Assembly (NCBI GenBank): GCA_002733545.1
Contig: NVVX01000001.1
Coordinates: forward strand, 1,074 to 36,965
Length of the DNA: 35,892 nucleotides
Source of the DNA: Alkaliphilus sp.
GTDB taxonomy: Bacteria > Bacillota > Clostridia > Peptostreptococcales > NVVX01
Direction: 5' to 3'
Notes under the pieces: generated by a model
Told to the model about the DNA's origin: nothing
Database searches by the model: none
The model's input: the letters and a program-made list of their open reading frames with translations, nothing else
Program-made: the position numbers and the translations under genes
Part shown: one piece after another, positions 16,122 through 24,897 of the stretch
Position numbering within the stretch: position 1 is the stretch's first letter
Layout of the letters: the number at the start of each line of letters is the position of its first letter

Positions 16122-16565
16122 GTGCAAAAAGCTGGAGTAGTAATTTCAGTAGAAAGAAACGTTGCAAAAGTAGAGATTCAAAAGCATTCAAGTTGTTCTA
16201 ATTGCAGTGCTTGTAAGTTAGGAGATGAAAATTCATCTTTAGTGGCAGAAGTATATAATCAAATCGGTGCTAAAGTAGGTCAAACAGTATACATAGATAT
16301 GGAGAGCAAACAAGTTTTATCGGCAGCGTTTATTGTGTATATAATTCCATTGTTTTCTTTGCTAGCAGGAATAATGCTAGCTAGCACAATTTTAAATACA
16401 ATAGGGATTATGAAGAATGCAGATATTTACTCAGCAATTGTAGGATTTTTTATGATGACGGCATCATTTGTTATAATTAGACTAAAAGATAAAAAATTTA
16501 AGAGTAGCGGCAAATACTTACCAATGATTACTGAAGTAGTTAATGACGGAGAAGGACCTTACTAA
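16122..16565 (+). CDS. RseC/MucC-family (SoxR-reducing system-like) membrane protein
   Basis: The protein has 147 residues from GTG 16122. An ATG at 16098 is in frame but lies inside tcdA, and the AGGGGTG site (16110-16116) points to the GTG. The N-terminal soluble part has the cysteine cluster C25-x2-C28-x2-C31 (SCSNCSACKLG) typical of RseC-like proteins. Two membrane helices follow (about 64-88 and 98-118) and then a short basic tail. Homologues occur with Rnf complexes and as anti-sigma modulators, where the cysteines may bind a cluster. No rnf genes lie in this window, so the partner is unknown here. It is probably co-transcribed with tcdA and is followed by a weak terminator. Confidence 0.85.
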   Translation: MQKAGVVISVERNVAKVEIQKHSSCSNCSACKLGDENSSLVAEVYNQIGAKVGQTVYIDMESKQVLSAAFIVYIIPLFSLLAGIMLASTILNTIGIMKNADIYSAIVGFFMMTASFVIIRLKDKKFKSSGKYLPMITEVVNDGEGPY

Positions 16566-16582
16566 TTGTGAGGCTCTTTTTT
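16557..16582 (+). terminator. Weak terminator after the RseC-like gene
   Basis: CCTTAC (16557-16562) pairs with GTGAGG (16568-16573) across the stop codon, followed by CTC and a T-run. The stem is short and includes one G-U pair, so termination may be partial. Confidence 0.4.
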
Positions 16583-16636
16583 GGTCTAATATAAGTTTAA
16601 AAGGCATAATATTTGTATATGGAGGTGTGCCTTTTA

Positions 16637-16909
16637 ATGAAAAGCTATAAAGCAAGAGAATCAATTGCAGAACTACTTGAATTCCCAAAAGATATAATGC
16701 TTGATACATCTAAAATAACTATGATAGGTAATCTACAAATTCTTGTTGAAAATCATAAAGGAATTATTGAGTATACAGATAAAAAAATGCGCATTAACAC
16801 TAGATTTGGAATGTTAGAAATAGAAGGAGAAAAGCTACATTTAAAAAGCATATCAGCAGATGAAATAACGATAAATGGCAAAATAGTTAAGTTGTTATTC
16901 TCAAGTTAG
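16637..16909 (+). CDS. yqfC: Sporulation protein YqfC
   Basis: This 90-residue protein starts at ATG 16637. An earlier ATG at 16613 is in frame but precedes the GGAGGTG ribosome site at 16621-16627. The product has the YqfC pattern: an N-terminal helix with ELLEFPKDIMLDTSKITMIGN, then repeated short beta strands (LQILVENHKGIIEYTDKKMRI and ITINGKIVKLLFS). In Bacillus subtilis yqfC and yqfD are mother-cell (sigma-E) sporulation genes in the same order. Upstream, CATAATAT (16605-16612) resembles a sigma-E -10, but the -35 at 13 bases (TCTAATA) is imperfect. Together with yqfD it marks the host as a spore former. Confidence 0.9.
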   Translation: MKSYKARESIAELLEFPKDIMLDTSKITMIGNLQILVENHKGIIEYTDKKMRINTRFGMLEIEGEKLHLKSISADEITINGKIVKLLFSS

Positions 16910-16939
16910 TAAATAAATCCTTTTAAAGGGTGTGTTAAT

Positions 16940-18124
16940 ATGCGATTTCGAAAAAATTATAGAGGGTTTGCCACTGTTAGATTAGAAGGGTTGGGGTTAG
17001 AGAAAATTATAAACTTTTGTGTTAGTAAAAACATTGATATCTGGGATGTAGATCGCAAACAGTATACATTATTAGAATTCAAAATTAATTTGAGGGACTA
17101 CAAATTACTAAATAAATTCTCTAAGAACCATGGTTTTAGAATTTATGTTATTAAAGAAACTGGATGTGAGGTATGGACAAATAGAATTTTAAAAAGAAAA
17201 GTGCTAGCAGCAGGAGCATTTTTTTCTTTAATAATTTTATTATACTTGTCTGGTTTTGTTTTTCGGATTGATGTAGTAGGTAACGATATTATTTATGCAG
17301 ATGACATTCTTACAGAATTAGAAAATGTAGGATTTGTGATTGGTACAAGGCACCAAAGCGTCGATTTAAGAGCAATTGAAAACCATTTAATGATACATAT
17401 TTCGGAATTAGCGTGGATAGGTATTGAAATAAAAGGTGTATATGCTAAAATTAAAATAGTAGAGAAAGTTCCTTCACCTAGTAAAATAGATAAAAATGTT
17501 CCAGTTAATGTAGTAGCTTTAAAGAATGGTGTAATTGAGAGTGTAATTGCACGAAGTGGAGACGCGGTAGTCAAAAAAGGTGACATTGTTGCAGCTGGAG
17601 ACTTGTTGATATCTGGTGTTTTAATTAGAGAAAACATGGAGCATCCAATGTTTACGCATGCATTTGGTGAGGTATATGCTAGAACATATTATGAGTTAGT
17701 AGAAATTCACCCATTATATGAAATTGTACAGAAGAAAACTGGTAGTAAGCAAAGAGAAACTGTTATTATTATAGGAACGAAAGAATATAAAATTGGAGAA
17801 GAAGTTAAATTTAATAAATATAATGCAGAAAAGAACAGCTACGAAATCATTAACTGGAGGAATAGAGAGATTTTTGTCGAAGTAATACACATAGAATACT
17901 ATGAAGTAATTGAAGTATCAAGGAGGGTAGAGTTAAGAGATATTGAAGAAACACTGAGTAAAGTTCTTTTAGAAGTATTGCAAGGCAGTGTTTTAAACTA
18001 CAGCGAAATATTAGATACAAAAATAGAATTTGAACTCATTGAAAATTATATGAAAGCAGAATTATGGGCCGAGGTCATTGAAAATATAGGGACTAAGAAA
18101 CGAATAGAGTTAGAGGAGGAATAG
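16940..18124 (+). CDS. yqfD: Sporulation protein YqfD
   Basis: This 394-residue membrane-anchored protein is needed for efficient sporulation in relatives. It has an N-terminal cytoplasmic domain (about 1-85), one membrane helix (about 89-108, LAAGAFFSLIILLYLSGFVF), and a long extracytoplasmic part beginning with FRIDVVGNDII. The last segment includes IEIKGVYAKIKIVEK and a hairpin-rich region with GDAVVKKGDIVAAGDLLISG, reminiscent of a barrel-sandwich fold. The start ATG 16940 has AAAGGGTG upstream. It follows yqfC by 30 bases and is followed after 3 bases by phoH, so yqfC-yqfD-phoH form one unit. The molecular role is unknown. Confidence 0.92.
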   Translation: MRFRKNYRGFATVRLEGLGLEKIINFCVSKNIDIWDVDRKQYTLLEFKINLRDYKLLNKFSKNHGFRIYVIKETGCEVWTNRILKRKVLAAGAFFSLIILLYLSGFVFRIDVVGNDIIYADDILTELENVGFVIGTRHQSVDLRAIENHLMIHISELAWIGIEIKGVYAKIKIVEKVPSPSKIDKNVPVNVVALKNGVIESVIARSGDAVVKKGDIVAAGDLLISGVLIRENMEHPMFTHAFGEVYARTYYELVEIHPLYEIVQKKTGSKQRETVIIIGTKEYKIGEEVKFNKYNAEKNSYEIINWRNREIFVEVIHIEYYEVIEVSRRVELRDIEETLSKVLLEVLQGSVLNYSEILDTKIEFELIENYMKAELWAEVIENIGTKKRIELEEE

Positions 18125-18127
18125 TTC

Positions 18128-19093
18128 TTGGTAAGCACTGTTGAGAAAACAATAAATATATATAATGCGGAAATTATTAGAGAATTATTTGGTGAGTATG
18201 ACAAGAAAATTAAGCTGATTCAGCAATTGTTGAATGTAGATATTTCTTTGCGACAAAAGGGAATTATTATAGTAGGAGAAGAGAAACAGGTAAGACTATG
18301 CGATAAACTAATTTTAAAATTAGTGAAAATAATTAAAAATGAAAAGAATTTATCACTTCAGCAAATTAGATATGTCATAAACTCTATTGGAAAAGAGAGT
18401 GAAAACAATTTTGAGGATCTTAAAAATGAAGTTGTATTCGTGACTGAAAAAGGAAAACCAATTAAACCGATGACTTTAGGGCAGAAAGAATATTTAGAAA
18501 CTATTAAGTCAAAAGACTTAACACTTGCTGTTGGTCCAGCTGGGACAGGAAAAACGTACCTTGCTGTAGCAATGGCCGTAAAAGCCCTTAGAAATGAAGA
18601 GGTCAGCAGAATAATATTAACAAGACCCGCCGTTGAAGCAGGAGAAAGCTTAGGGTTTTTACCGGGAGATATGAAAGAAAAAGTAGACCCATATTTAAGG
18701 CCTTTGTTTGATGCATTGTTTGATATATTGGGTGCAGATAAGTTTGAAAAATATATGGATAGAGATATAATAGAAGTAGCACCACTTGCTTTTATGAGAG
18801 GCAGAACTCTAAATTATGCTTTTATTATTTTAGATGAAGCACAAAACACTACAAAAGAGCAGATGAAAATGTTTTTAACAAGATTAGGTGTTGGCTCTAA
18901 AATTGTTGTAACAGGCGATATAACACAAATAGATTTGCCTAAAGCCAAGAATTGTGGACTTGTCCATGCAACAAAAGTGTTGAAGGATATGGAAGAAGTA
19001 GGCATTCAACTTCTAACAAAAAAGGATGTTGTTAGACATACATTAGTTCGTAAAATTATCGCGGCATATGAGAAAAACGAAAGTGATAACTAA
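18128..19093 (+). CDS. phoH: PhoH family ATPase
   Basis: This 321-residue P-loop protein is of the PhoH/YbeZ type. It begins at TTG 18128 behind GAGGAGG, overlapping the end of yqfD's context with only a 3-base gap. It shows an N-terminal KH-like region (about 1-110), Walker A GPAGTGKT (136-143), GRTLNYAFIILDEAQNTT with DEAQ at 236-239, and VTGDITQIDLP. The DEAQ box and sensor motif give it a superfamily 1-like helicase core. Its usual partner is the ribosome-maturation endonuclease YbeY, encoded here two genes later, so a role in RNA metabolism is likely. The historical link to phosphate starvation is not supported by anything seen here. Confidence 0.93.
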   Translation: MVSTVEKTINIYNAEIIRELFGEYDKKIKLIQQLLNVDISLRQKGIIIVGEEKQVRLCDKLILKLVKIIKNEKNLSLQQIRYVINSIGKESENNFEDLKNEVVFVTEKGKPIKPMTLGQKEYLETIKSKDLTLAVGPAGTGKTYLAVAMAVKALRNEEVSRIILTRPAVEAGESLGFLPGDMKEKVDPYLRPLFDALFDILGADKFEKYMDRDIIEVAPLAFMRGRTLNYAFIILDEAQNTTKEQMKMFLTRLGVGSKIVVTGDITQIDLPKAKNCGLVHATKVLKDMEEVGIQLLTKKDVVRHTLVRKIIAAYEKNESDN

Positions 19094-19158
19094 ACAGTAG
19101 ATATTTAGAGAACTACTGAATACCTTTCGCTAGATTAGAAAGATTTCGGAGGATGAAA

Positions 19159-21270
19159 ATGAAAAAAACTAGAGTTTTATTAAAGTGGATACTAAGTACT
19201 AGGGGTGTGAGAATGCTAACTAGTAAGAAATCAATACATGCATTATTAGCTTTATTGTTTTTTATAAGCGTAGTTTCATTTTTAGTTTTGGCATTGATGC
19301 CTGAAAAGCATAATCTTGCAGTTGGAACCTTGTCACCTGTAGATATACATGCTACTAGGGATATTATTAATATAAGAGAAACAGATCAATTAAGACAAAG
19401 AGCAGCAGGCGACGCTGAATCTGTCTTTAGAATTGATCCAATGGTTCTAACAGCTGTTAATAAAGATATCGAAAACTTTTTCGAATTCTTATATAGTGTC
19501 ATAGAAGATGATGGACTAGACCTGCCTGCAAAAAAAGAAATAGTCCTGTTAAACAAGCTTAACATACCTTCTCACATTTTATCGTTAGCAGTAGCATCAC
19601 CAATAGACGAGTTGGAGTATCTCGAGAGCTTCACACATGAAACAGTATCATTGTTTTTGCTAAAAGGATTGAAAATTCAAGATTTGCAATTAGAAAAAAA
19701 CAACATAAGAGAACATATAACAGAATTTGATGGTTTTAATGATATGTATAAAGAATTAGCGATTTCAATTATTAATGCAACAATCAGACCAAATAGCTTC
19801 TTAGATATTGTAGCAACTGAACAGAAAAAAATTGAAGCTAAGAATGAAATTGAAGATATTATAATTAGAGAAGGAGATATAGTTGTAGGCGAAGGCGAAA
19901 TAATTTTAAGTAACAATCTAGTTATTCTAAGCGAATTAGGGTTGTTAGAAGGAGACAAAACAGCTGATATTATGTTGTTCATTGGTGTAGCGCTTATTAT
20001 ATTAGTAATGCAAATCTTGCTAATTACATACATGAAAATATTTAGCGAGACCATATTAAGTAAAAGTGGACAACTACTATTACTAATAATTATTTTTTTT
20101 ATAACTTTGATTATGGCAAGGGCTACTTCGGGAATTTCTATTTATTTAATGCCTACTGCGGCTTCAGTTATGCTGATTGCTCTATTGATTAATGCGCGAT
20201 TAGCTTTACTGATCAACCTGTGCGTTACAATATTAATTGCAATGTTTACTGATATCAATCTTTCTGTCATTTTTATGACGTTACTTGGAGGAACAGCGGG
20301 AGTATTTAGTATTAACAATGCTAATCAAAGAGGGAAAATATTTATTGCAGGACTTGTTGTTGGTTTAGTTCAAAGCCTTGCTATTATTGGGTTTGGACTA
20401 GTTAACATGACAGATTTATACGACTTATTGACGTTCGCGTTTTTAGCTTTATTAAATGGCGTATTTTGTTCAGTACTAACAGTTGGTTCGCTGCCTTTAT
20501 GGGAAAGTATTTTTGGAATTCTTACAAAAATAAAACTATTAGAACTCTCAAGTCAAAATCACCCGCTACTAAAAAAACTCATGATCGAAGCACCAGGAAC
20601 GTATCACCATAGTATTATTGTAGGAAATTTGAGTGAAGCAGCAGCTAATGCTGTTGGTGCGAATGCATTACTAGCAAGGGTAGGTTCTTTTTATCATGAC
20701 ATTGGGAAAACAAGTAGACCATACTTCTTTAAAGAAAATCAGTTGACTACAGAGAATCCACATGATAAAATCACTCCATCTCTAAGTACATTAATAATAA
20801 CTGGACATGTTAAAGATGGGATGGAAATGGCAAAAAAGCATAAACTACCTGTTGAAATTCAAGATTTTATTATTCAGCACCATGGTACAAGTTTAGTGGC
20901 ATACTTTTATCACAAAGCTAAGGAATTGGCAGATGGAGAAGATGTTGATGAGCAAAGCTATAGATACAATGGTATCAAACCGCAAACGAAAGAAACCGCA
21001 ATTGTAATGTTTGCAGATTCTGTTGAAGCAGCTATAAGGAGCCTATCTTCTCCTACAGAGGAAAAAATAAAAGCATTTATAACAAAGATAATTAAAGATA
21101 AATTAGATGATGGACAGATGGATGAATGTGATCTTACTTTGAAAGAGCTAGAAATAATTAAACAAACATTTGTAAAAACTATAATGGGAACTTTCCATGA
21201 AAGAATTGAGTACCCTGACAACAAGAAAATAGAAGCGAAGGGAAGAAAAACAGTTGAGCTTAGTAATTGA
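19159..21270 (+). CDS. pgpH: PgpH/YqfF-type 7TM-HD cyclic-di-AMP phosphodiesterase
   Basis: This integral membrane protein probably hydrolyses c-di-AMP. ATG 19159 is chosen over ATG 19153 because the latter directly abuts the GGAGG site. The 703 residues comprise a membrane helix (about 27-46), a large extracytoplasmic 7TMR-HDED domain (about 50-270), a block of hydrophobic helices (about 272-460), and a cytoplasmic HD domain. The last has TYHHSIIVGNLSEAA and SFYHDIGKTSRP, with H513-D514 as the metal-binding pair, and QHHGTSLVAYFYHKA. All expected HD motifs are present. It follows phoH by 65 bases, where a small CAGTAG/CTACTG repeat lies, and overlaps ybeY by 17 bases. Confidence 0.93.
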   Translation: MKKTRVLLKWILSTRGVRMLTSKKSIHALLALLFFISVVSFLVLALMPEKHNLAVGTLSPVDIHATRDIINIRETDQLRQRAAGDAESVFRIDPMVLTAVNKDIENFFEFLYSVIEDDGLDLPAKKEIVLLNKLNIPSHILSLAVASPIDELEYLESFTHETVSLFLLKGLKIQDLQLEKNNIREHITEFDGFNDMYKELAISIINATIRPNSFLDIVATEQKKIEAKNEIEDIIIREGDIVVGEGEIILSNNLVILSELGLLEGDKTADIMLFIGVALIILVMQILLITYMKIFSETILSKSGQLLLLIIIFFITLIMARATSGISIYLMPTAASVMLIALLINARLALLINLCVTILIAMFTDINLSVIFMTLLGGTAGVFSINNANQRGKIFIAGLVVGLVQSLAIIGFGLVNMTDLYDLLTFAFLALLNGVFCSVLTVGSLPLWESIFGILTKIKLLELSSQNHPLLKKLMIEAPGTYHHSIIVGNLSEAAANAVGANALLARVGSFYHDIGKTSRPYFFKENQLTTENPHDKITPSLSTLIITGHVKDGMEMAKKHKLPVEIQDFIIQHHGTSLVAYFYHKAKELADGEDVDEQSYRYNGIKPQTKETAIVMFADSVEAAIRSLSSPTEEKIKAFITKIIKDKLDDGQMDECDLTLKELEIIKQTFVKTIMGTFHERIEYPDNKKIEAKGRKTVELSN

Positions 21271-21766
21271 CAATAGACAAAATATTTTAAACATTGAAGA
21301 AGAGTTAGTTAAGATTTTAGAGCGCGTAGTGATTGAATGCTTAAATCGTGAAAAATTGAGCACTAAATATGAAGTTAGTTTATCATTTGTTAACAATGTT
21401 GAAATGAGTAAGTTAAACTATATGTATAGAAATAAGAAAGGAACGACAGACGTATTGTCATTCCCAATGCTTGAGAGTGAAAGCTTTGGTTGCAAAGCTG
21501 ATAATCAATATTGTATTTCTGATGATGAAAAATATAACTTCGCAGAAAAACTGCTAGGAGATATAGTTATATCAATTGAAAAAGCAAGAGAACAAGCAAC
21601 TCAATATGGGCACAGTATACAAAGAGAAATCGCATTTTTGACAGTCCATAGTATGTTTCATCTTATGGGTTACGATCACGAAGGCGAGAGTGAGAGAAAA
21701 GAAATGAGAGAAAAAGAAGAAGATTTGTTGTGTTCCTTAGGCTTAAAAAGACAAGGTATGGAGTGA
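21254..21766 (+). CDS. ybeY: Endoribonuclease YbeY (16S rRNA maturation)
   Basis: This 170-residue metalloprotein acts in 16S rRNA 3'-end maturation and ribosome quality control. The zinc motif HSMFHLMGYDHE is complete (H132, H136, H142). Upstream are the family landmarks VSLSFVNNVEMSKLN and GTTDVLSFPM, followed by LLGDIVISIEKAREQA. TTG 21254 is the best start because the resulting MSLVID matches the usual N-terminus of the family. The only nearby ribosome-site-like sequence is AAGGGA, at a rather long spacing. It overlaps the pgpH stop by 17 bases, suggesting coupling. An insertion (about 75-95, SFGCKADNQYCISDDEK) is longer than in typical YbeY. Confidence 0.93.
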   Translation: MSLVIDNRQNILNIEEELVKILERVVIECLNREKLSTKYEVSLSFVNNVEMSKLNYMYRNKKGTTDVLSFPMLESESFGCKADNQYCISDDEKYNFAEKLLGDIVISIEKAREQATQYGHSIQREIAFLTVHSMFHLMGYDHEGESERKEMREKEEDLLCSLGLKRQGME

Positions 21767-21770
21767 AATT

Positions 21771-22469
21771 ATGCGAATTAGAAAAATGATTGATAGCTTT
21801 AACTATGCAGTAGAAGGGATAATTTACTCTGTTAAATCGCAAAAGAATATGAGAATCCATTATGGAATAGCCACTTTAGTGCTGTTTATGGCGCTTTTTT
21901 TCGACTTAACCAAGTACGAAGTAATGATATTGTTTTTAACAGTATCATTGGTAATTATTACAGAGATGCTTAATACTGCAATTGAAAAAACTATAGACTT
22001 AATAACAAGCGAATACCATGAACTAGCTAAAATTGCAAAAAATGTTGCCGCTGGAGCTGTGTTAATTTCTTCTCTTAATGCAATTATTGTATCTTATTTT
22101 TTGTTTTTTAGAAAAATAAATCCATACTCATTGAGAGTTCTTGAGCATGTAGAACAAGTTCCAGCGCATATCTCATTTATAGCATTAATAATTGTAATAA
22201 TTATTACAATTATAGGCAAAGCTTATTTTGCAAAGGGGACTCCTTTTCGGGGGGGAATGCCAAGTGGACATGCTGCAGTATCCTTTTCCTTAGTAACTTC
22301 AATAGCATTTATTTCTAGAGATGCTTTTGTGACTACAATGGCAGTTTTAATGGCCTTGCTTGTTTCGCAAAGTAGAATTGAAAGCAAAATTCATAGTTTG
22401 TTCGAAATAATAGTAGGTGCTACTGTAGGGGTATTGATAACAATTATTTTATTTAGGCTATTTACTTAA
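21771..22469 (+). CDS. DgkA-type undecaprenol/diacylglycerol kinase fused to a PAP2 phosphatase
   Basis: This is a 232-residue membrane protein with two enzymes in one chain. The first half (about 1-112) is a complete DgkA-like lipid kinase: an amphipathic start, KNMRIH, and the signature E65-MLNTAIE-KTIDL with E72, plus three membrane helices. The second half (about 130-232) is a PAP2 lipid phosphatase with PSGH (164-167) and SRx5H (S201, R202, H208). The first PAP2 motif is degenerate (KGTPFRGG instead of KxxxxxxRP). In Gram-positives the DgkA-like enzyme phosphorylates undecaprenol while PAP2 enzymes remove phosphate from undecaprenyl pyrophosphate, so the fusion would join two steps of carrier recycling. 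It starts 4 bases after ybeY. Confidence 0.9.
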   Translation: MRIRKMIDSFNYAVEGIIYSVKSQKNMRIHYGIATLVLFMALFFDLTKYEVMILFLTVSLVIITEMLNTAIEKTIDLITSEYHELAKIAKNVAAGAVLISSLNAIIVSYFLFFRKINPYSLRVLEHVEQVPAHISFIALIIVIIITIIGKAYFAKGTPFRGGMPSGHAAVSFSLVTSIAFISRDAFVTTMAVLMALLVSQSRIESKIHSLFEIIVGATVGVLITIILFRLFT

Positions 22470-22572
22470 CGGATTCTTATGAAAAAGAAGGCTTGAATTA
22501 TTATTTCTAGGAAAAACTAATGCAAATATTTGTTTTAGTAGCAGTTAACTTAAAATTAGGATGTGACGATTT

Positions 22573-23169
22573 ATGTGGAAAGATATAAGAACTACACTTT
22601 TGACTGGCTTAGTAGTGTTACTACCTACAGCTTTGACTTTAATCCTAATATTTTGGATGCTAAATAGAGTGGATGCAATTTTTAGAAAACCTCTAGAAAC
22701 TTTAATTGGATTCCAAATATATGGCTTAGGCGTATTTATTACTTTGTGTCTAATCTATGGTGCGGGCATAGCAGCAAGACGCTTTACTTGGAAAAATACA
22801 AAATCCATACCAGAACTTGTATTTGGAAGAATTCCTTTAGTTAGAACTATTTATTACTCTATCAAACAGTTAACAGAAACAATATATGGAAGCAAGAAAA
22901 CTAGCTTTAGAGAGGCAGTTCTAGTTGAATATCCATCAAAAGGGATTTATATGATTGCTTTTATAACTTCTGTAGGGTTAGCAGAAGTTAAAGAAATAAT
23001 AGGTGATGAAGTTGTTAGTCTGTTTATACCAACTACACCAAACCCTACATCAGGTTTATATATTATGCTACCGAGAAGAGAAGTAACACCTTTAAAAATA
23101 TCTGTTGAAGATGCGATAAAGCTAGTTATTTCAGGTGGGATTGTAAAACCATTAGAAGACAGAAAATAG
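22573..23169 (+). CDS. DUF502 membrane protein
   Basis: This 198-residue protein is of the DUF502 family, whose function is not established. Two membrane helices (about 8-31, GLVVLLPTALTLILIFWML, and 46-68) precede a soluble domain with the family's RIPLVRTIYYSIKQLTETI, VLVEYPSKGIYMIAFIT and FIPTTPNPTSGLYIMLPR. That last motif is strongly conserved in the family. The start ATG 22573 has an AGGATGTGA site. It is separated from the DgkA-PAP2 gene by 103 bases in which I see no terminator. Distant plant homologues are annotated as LIKE-COV proteins. No catalytic residues are recognisable. Confidence 0.88.
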   Translation: MWKDIRTTLLTGLVVLLPTALTLILIFWMLNRVDAIFRKPLETLIGFQIYGLGVFITLCLIYGAGIAARRFTWKNTKSIPELVFGRIPLVRTIYYSIKQLTETIYGSKKTSFREAVLVEYPSKGIYMIAFITSVGLAEVKEIIGDEVVSLFIPTTPNPTSGLYIMLPRREVTPLKISVEDAIKLVISGGIVKPLEDRK

Positions 23170-23175
23170 AGTTGG

Positions 23176-23244
23176 AAAGTGAAAAGTGAAAAGTTTGATA
23201 GAAAAAGAGAAAAAATCTGTAGGGACTCCCTTCGTGGGTATCCG
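23176..23244 (+). repeat. Degenerate intergenic repeat (GTGAAAA tandem plus GTAGGGAC hairpin)
   Basis: Just after the DUF502 stop, AAAGTGAAAAGTGAAAAGT (23176-23194) is a short tandem repeat. It is followed at 23218-23244 by TGTAGGGACTCCCTTCGTGG and GTATCCG, whose CCC-TTCGT-GGG core can form a hairpin. The layout recalls dispersed GTAGGGGCGACC-type intergenic repeats that I have seen in other Clostridia. Here it looks eroded. It is GC-richer than its surroundings. Confidence 0.45.
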
Positions 23245-23309
23245 AACTAAAATCCAAAAATATTAAAATTGGAAATAAGAAAGAAAGTATAGAAAGGAAG
23301 AGCTAATAA

Positions 23310-24443
23310 GTGGGACACATAAAAAAAGTTTTGTTAATACTGCTTATTTTTACACTTTTGCATGGTATTATAGGATGTAAACAAGAAAACAATTCTATAG
23401 AAAATACAGAAAATCTAAGTTCAACAAGTAAAGAAAAAGAAATACAGATTGTTTATGATAATGAAGGGGAAGAGGCGGCAAATGAAATAAATGAACAAAA
23501 AGAGGAGAAGCCAGGTGGAAAAGGAGTTAATTCTTTAACTGGATTATGGATAGATGAAAGTATTGTCTCTAGAAGACCAGTGGCAGTTGTTATAAACAAC
23601 ATTAGAAAAGCACTACCACAGAGTGGAATATCTCAAGCTGGCGTTATTTATGAGACTTTAGCTGAAGGAGAAATAACTAGACTAATTGCATTATTTAAGG
23701 ATTTTAATGCAAAAAAAATAGGACCACTTCGCAGTGCGAGACACTATTTTATAGATTTTGCACTTAATCACGATGCAGTGTTTGTGCATCATGGAGTCAG
23801 TCCATTAGCGGCAACGGCTATAAAAAATCTTAAACCAGCTAACTTGGACTCTCTATCTCATTTAGAGAAAACTTTATCATGGAGAGATTCAACTAGAAGA
23901 AAACAAAGAGGAATGTTTGAGCATAGTCTATATACTAATACCGAGAAAATATTAAAAACATGGAATACTGTTGGCTATCGAATGAATTTGAAAGAAAGTT
24001 ATTTACCAATGTTTGTGTTTAGTGAAAAAGATTGGACGCCTATTGGAAGTGAAGCAAAAAAAGTAACAATCCACTTTTCAAAAGTGTATGTACCAGAATT
24101 TTACTTTGATAATGAAACGGGATTGTATTTAAGAAATCAATTCGGCAAACCACATATAGATGAATATAATGGTGAGCAACTATCAGTTAAAAATATTTTT
24201 ATTTTATTCACAGATATATGGACAATAAAAGGTGATGATGCTTTTAGAAGAGACATGAACTTGATAACTAGTGGAACAGGAAAGTATATAACAAATGGTA
24301 GGGCGATTCCAATAACATGGAGCCGAAAATCGAATTATTCACCATATATATTTAAAGATATAGACGGCAATATTCTTGAAATTAATAAAGGTAAAACGTG
24401 GATTTGTATTTTCCCTAAAAATAACAAAATAGAAATCCGATAG
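23310..24443 (+). CDS. DUF3048 (YerB-like) lipoprotein
   Basis: This predicted lipoprotein of 377 residues has a short basic start, a hydrophobic segment and a lipobox ending GIIGC, with C23 as the lipidated residue. A low-complexity acidic/polar linker follows (about 24-75, rich in Glu, Asn and Ser). The DUF3048 domain comes after it: RRPVAVVINNIRKALPQSGISQAGVIYETLAEGEITR, KKIGPLRSARHYFIDFA, and the C-terminal part with YITNGRAIPITWSRK. The family is exported and of unknown function; the Bacillus member is YerB. It starts at GTG 23310 behind AGGAAG. It sits between DUF502 and cdd on the same strand, after an intergenic repeat. Confidence 0.9.
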   Translation: MGHIKKVLLILLIFTLLHGIIGCKQENNSIENTENLSSTSKEKEIQIVYDNEGEEAANEINEQKEEKPGGKGVNSLTGLWIDESIVSRRPVAVVINNIRKALPQSGISQAGVIYETLAEGEITRLIALFKDFNAKKIGPLRSARHYFIDFALNHDAVFVHHGVSPLAATAIKNLKPANLDSLSHLEKTLSWRDSTRRKQRGMFEHSLYTNTEKILKTWNTVGYRMNLKESYLPMFVFSEKDWTPIGSEAKKVTIHFSKVYVPEFYFDNETGLYLRNQFGKPHIDEYNGEQLSVKNIFILFTDIWTIKGDDAFRRDMNLITSGTGKYITNGRAIPITWSRKSNYSPYIFKDIDGNILEINKGKTWICIFPKNNKIEIR

Positions 24444-24470
24444 AGTAAATAATTTCTTGGAGGCAAAATA

Positions 24471-24896
24471 ATGAGTAAAAAAATTGATAGTAAAGAATTA
24501 ATAAACAAGGCTATAGAAGCTAGAAAAAATGCGTACGTGCCATACTCTAACTTTCCTGTAGGAGCAGCTGTATTAATGGATTCAGGAAAAATATATACAG
24601 GTTGCAATGTAGAGGCAGCTTCTTATGGAGCAACTAACTGTGCAGAGAGAACAGCAATATTTAAAGCTGTTTCAGAAGGAGAGAGAAAAATAGAGGCAAT
24701 AGCAATCGTAGGAGACTTAAATGCCATTACTTATCCTTGTGGTATTTGCAGGCAAGTTTTTATTGAGTTTGCTAAGGAGATGAAAATTATAGTTGCTACA
24801 TCAGAAAACAAATACAAAGAATATTCACTGGGTGAAATAATGCCATTTTCCTTTACCCCAGATGACTTAAATAATATCAATAATGGAGGTAAGTAA
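24471..24896 (+). CDS. cdd: Cytidine deaminase
   Basis: This homotetrameric zinc enzyme of pyrimidine salvage converts cytidine and deoxycytidine to uridine and deoxyuridine. The 141 residues carry the complete site: C57-A58-E59 in TNCAERTA (zinc ligand and catalytic Glu), and C90 and C93 in PCGICRQ. The substrate loop PYSNFPVGAAV and GCNVEAASYG are also present. The start ATG 24471 has GGAGG upstream. The era start follows one base after the stop, with era's ribosome site inside the end of cdd, so the pair is translationally coupled. The cdd-era order matches Bacillus. Confidence 0.96.
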   Translation: MSKKIDSKELINKAIEARKNAYVPYSNFPVGAAVLMDSGKIYTGCNVEAASYGATNCAERTAIFKAVSEGERKIEAIAIVGDLNAITYPCGICRQVFIEFAKEMKIIVATSENKYKEYSLGEIMPFSFTPDDLNNINNGGK

Positions 24897-24897
24897 A

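Noticed and set aside
16585-16612. Sigma-E promoter before yqfC
   Set aside because: The -10-like CATAATAT is fair, but the -35 matches poorly at usable spacing, so it is only mentioned under yqfC and not called as a feature.
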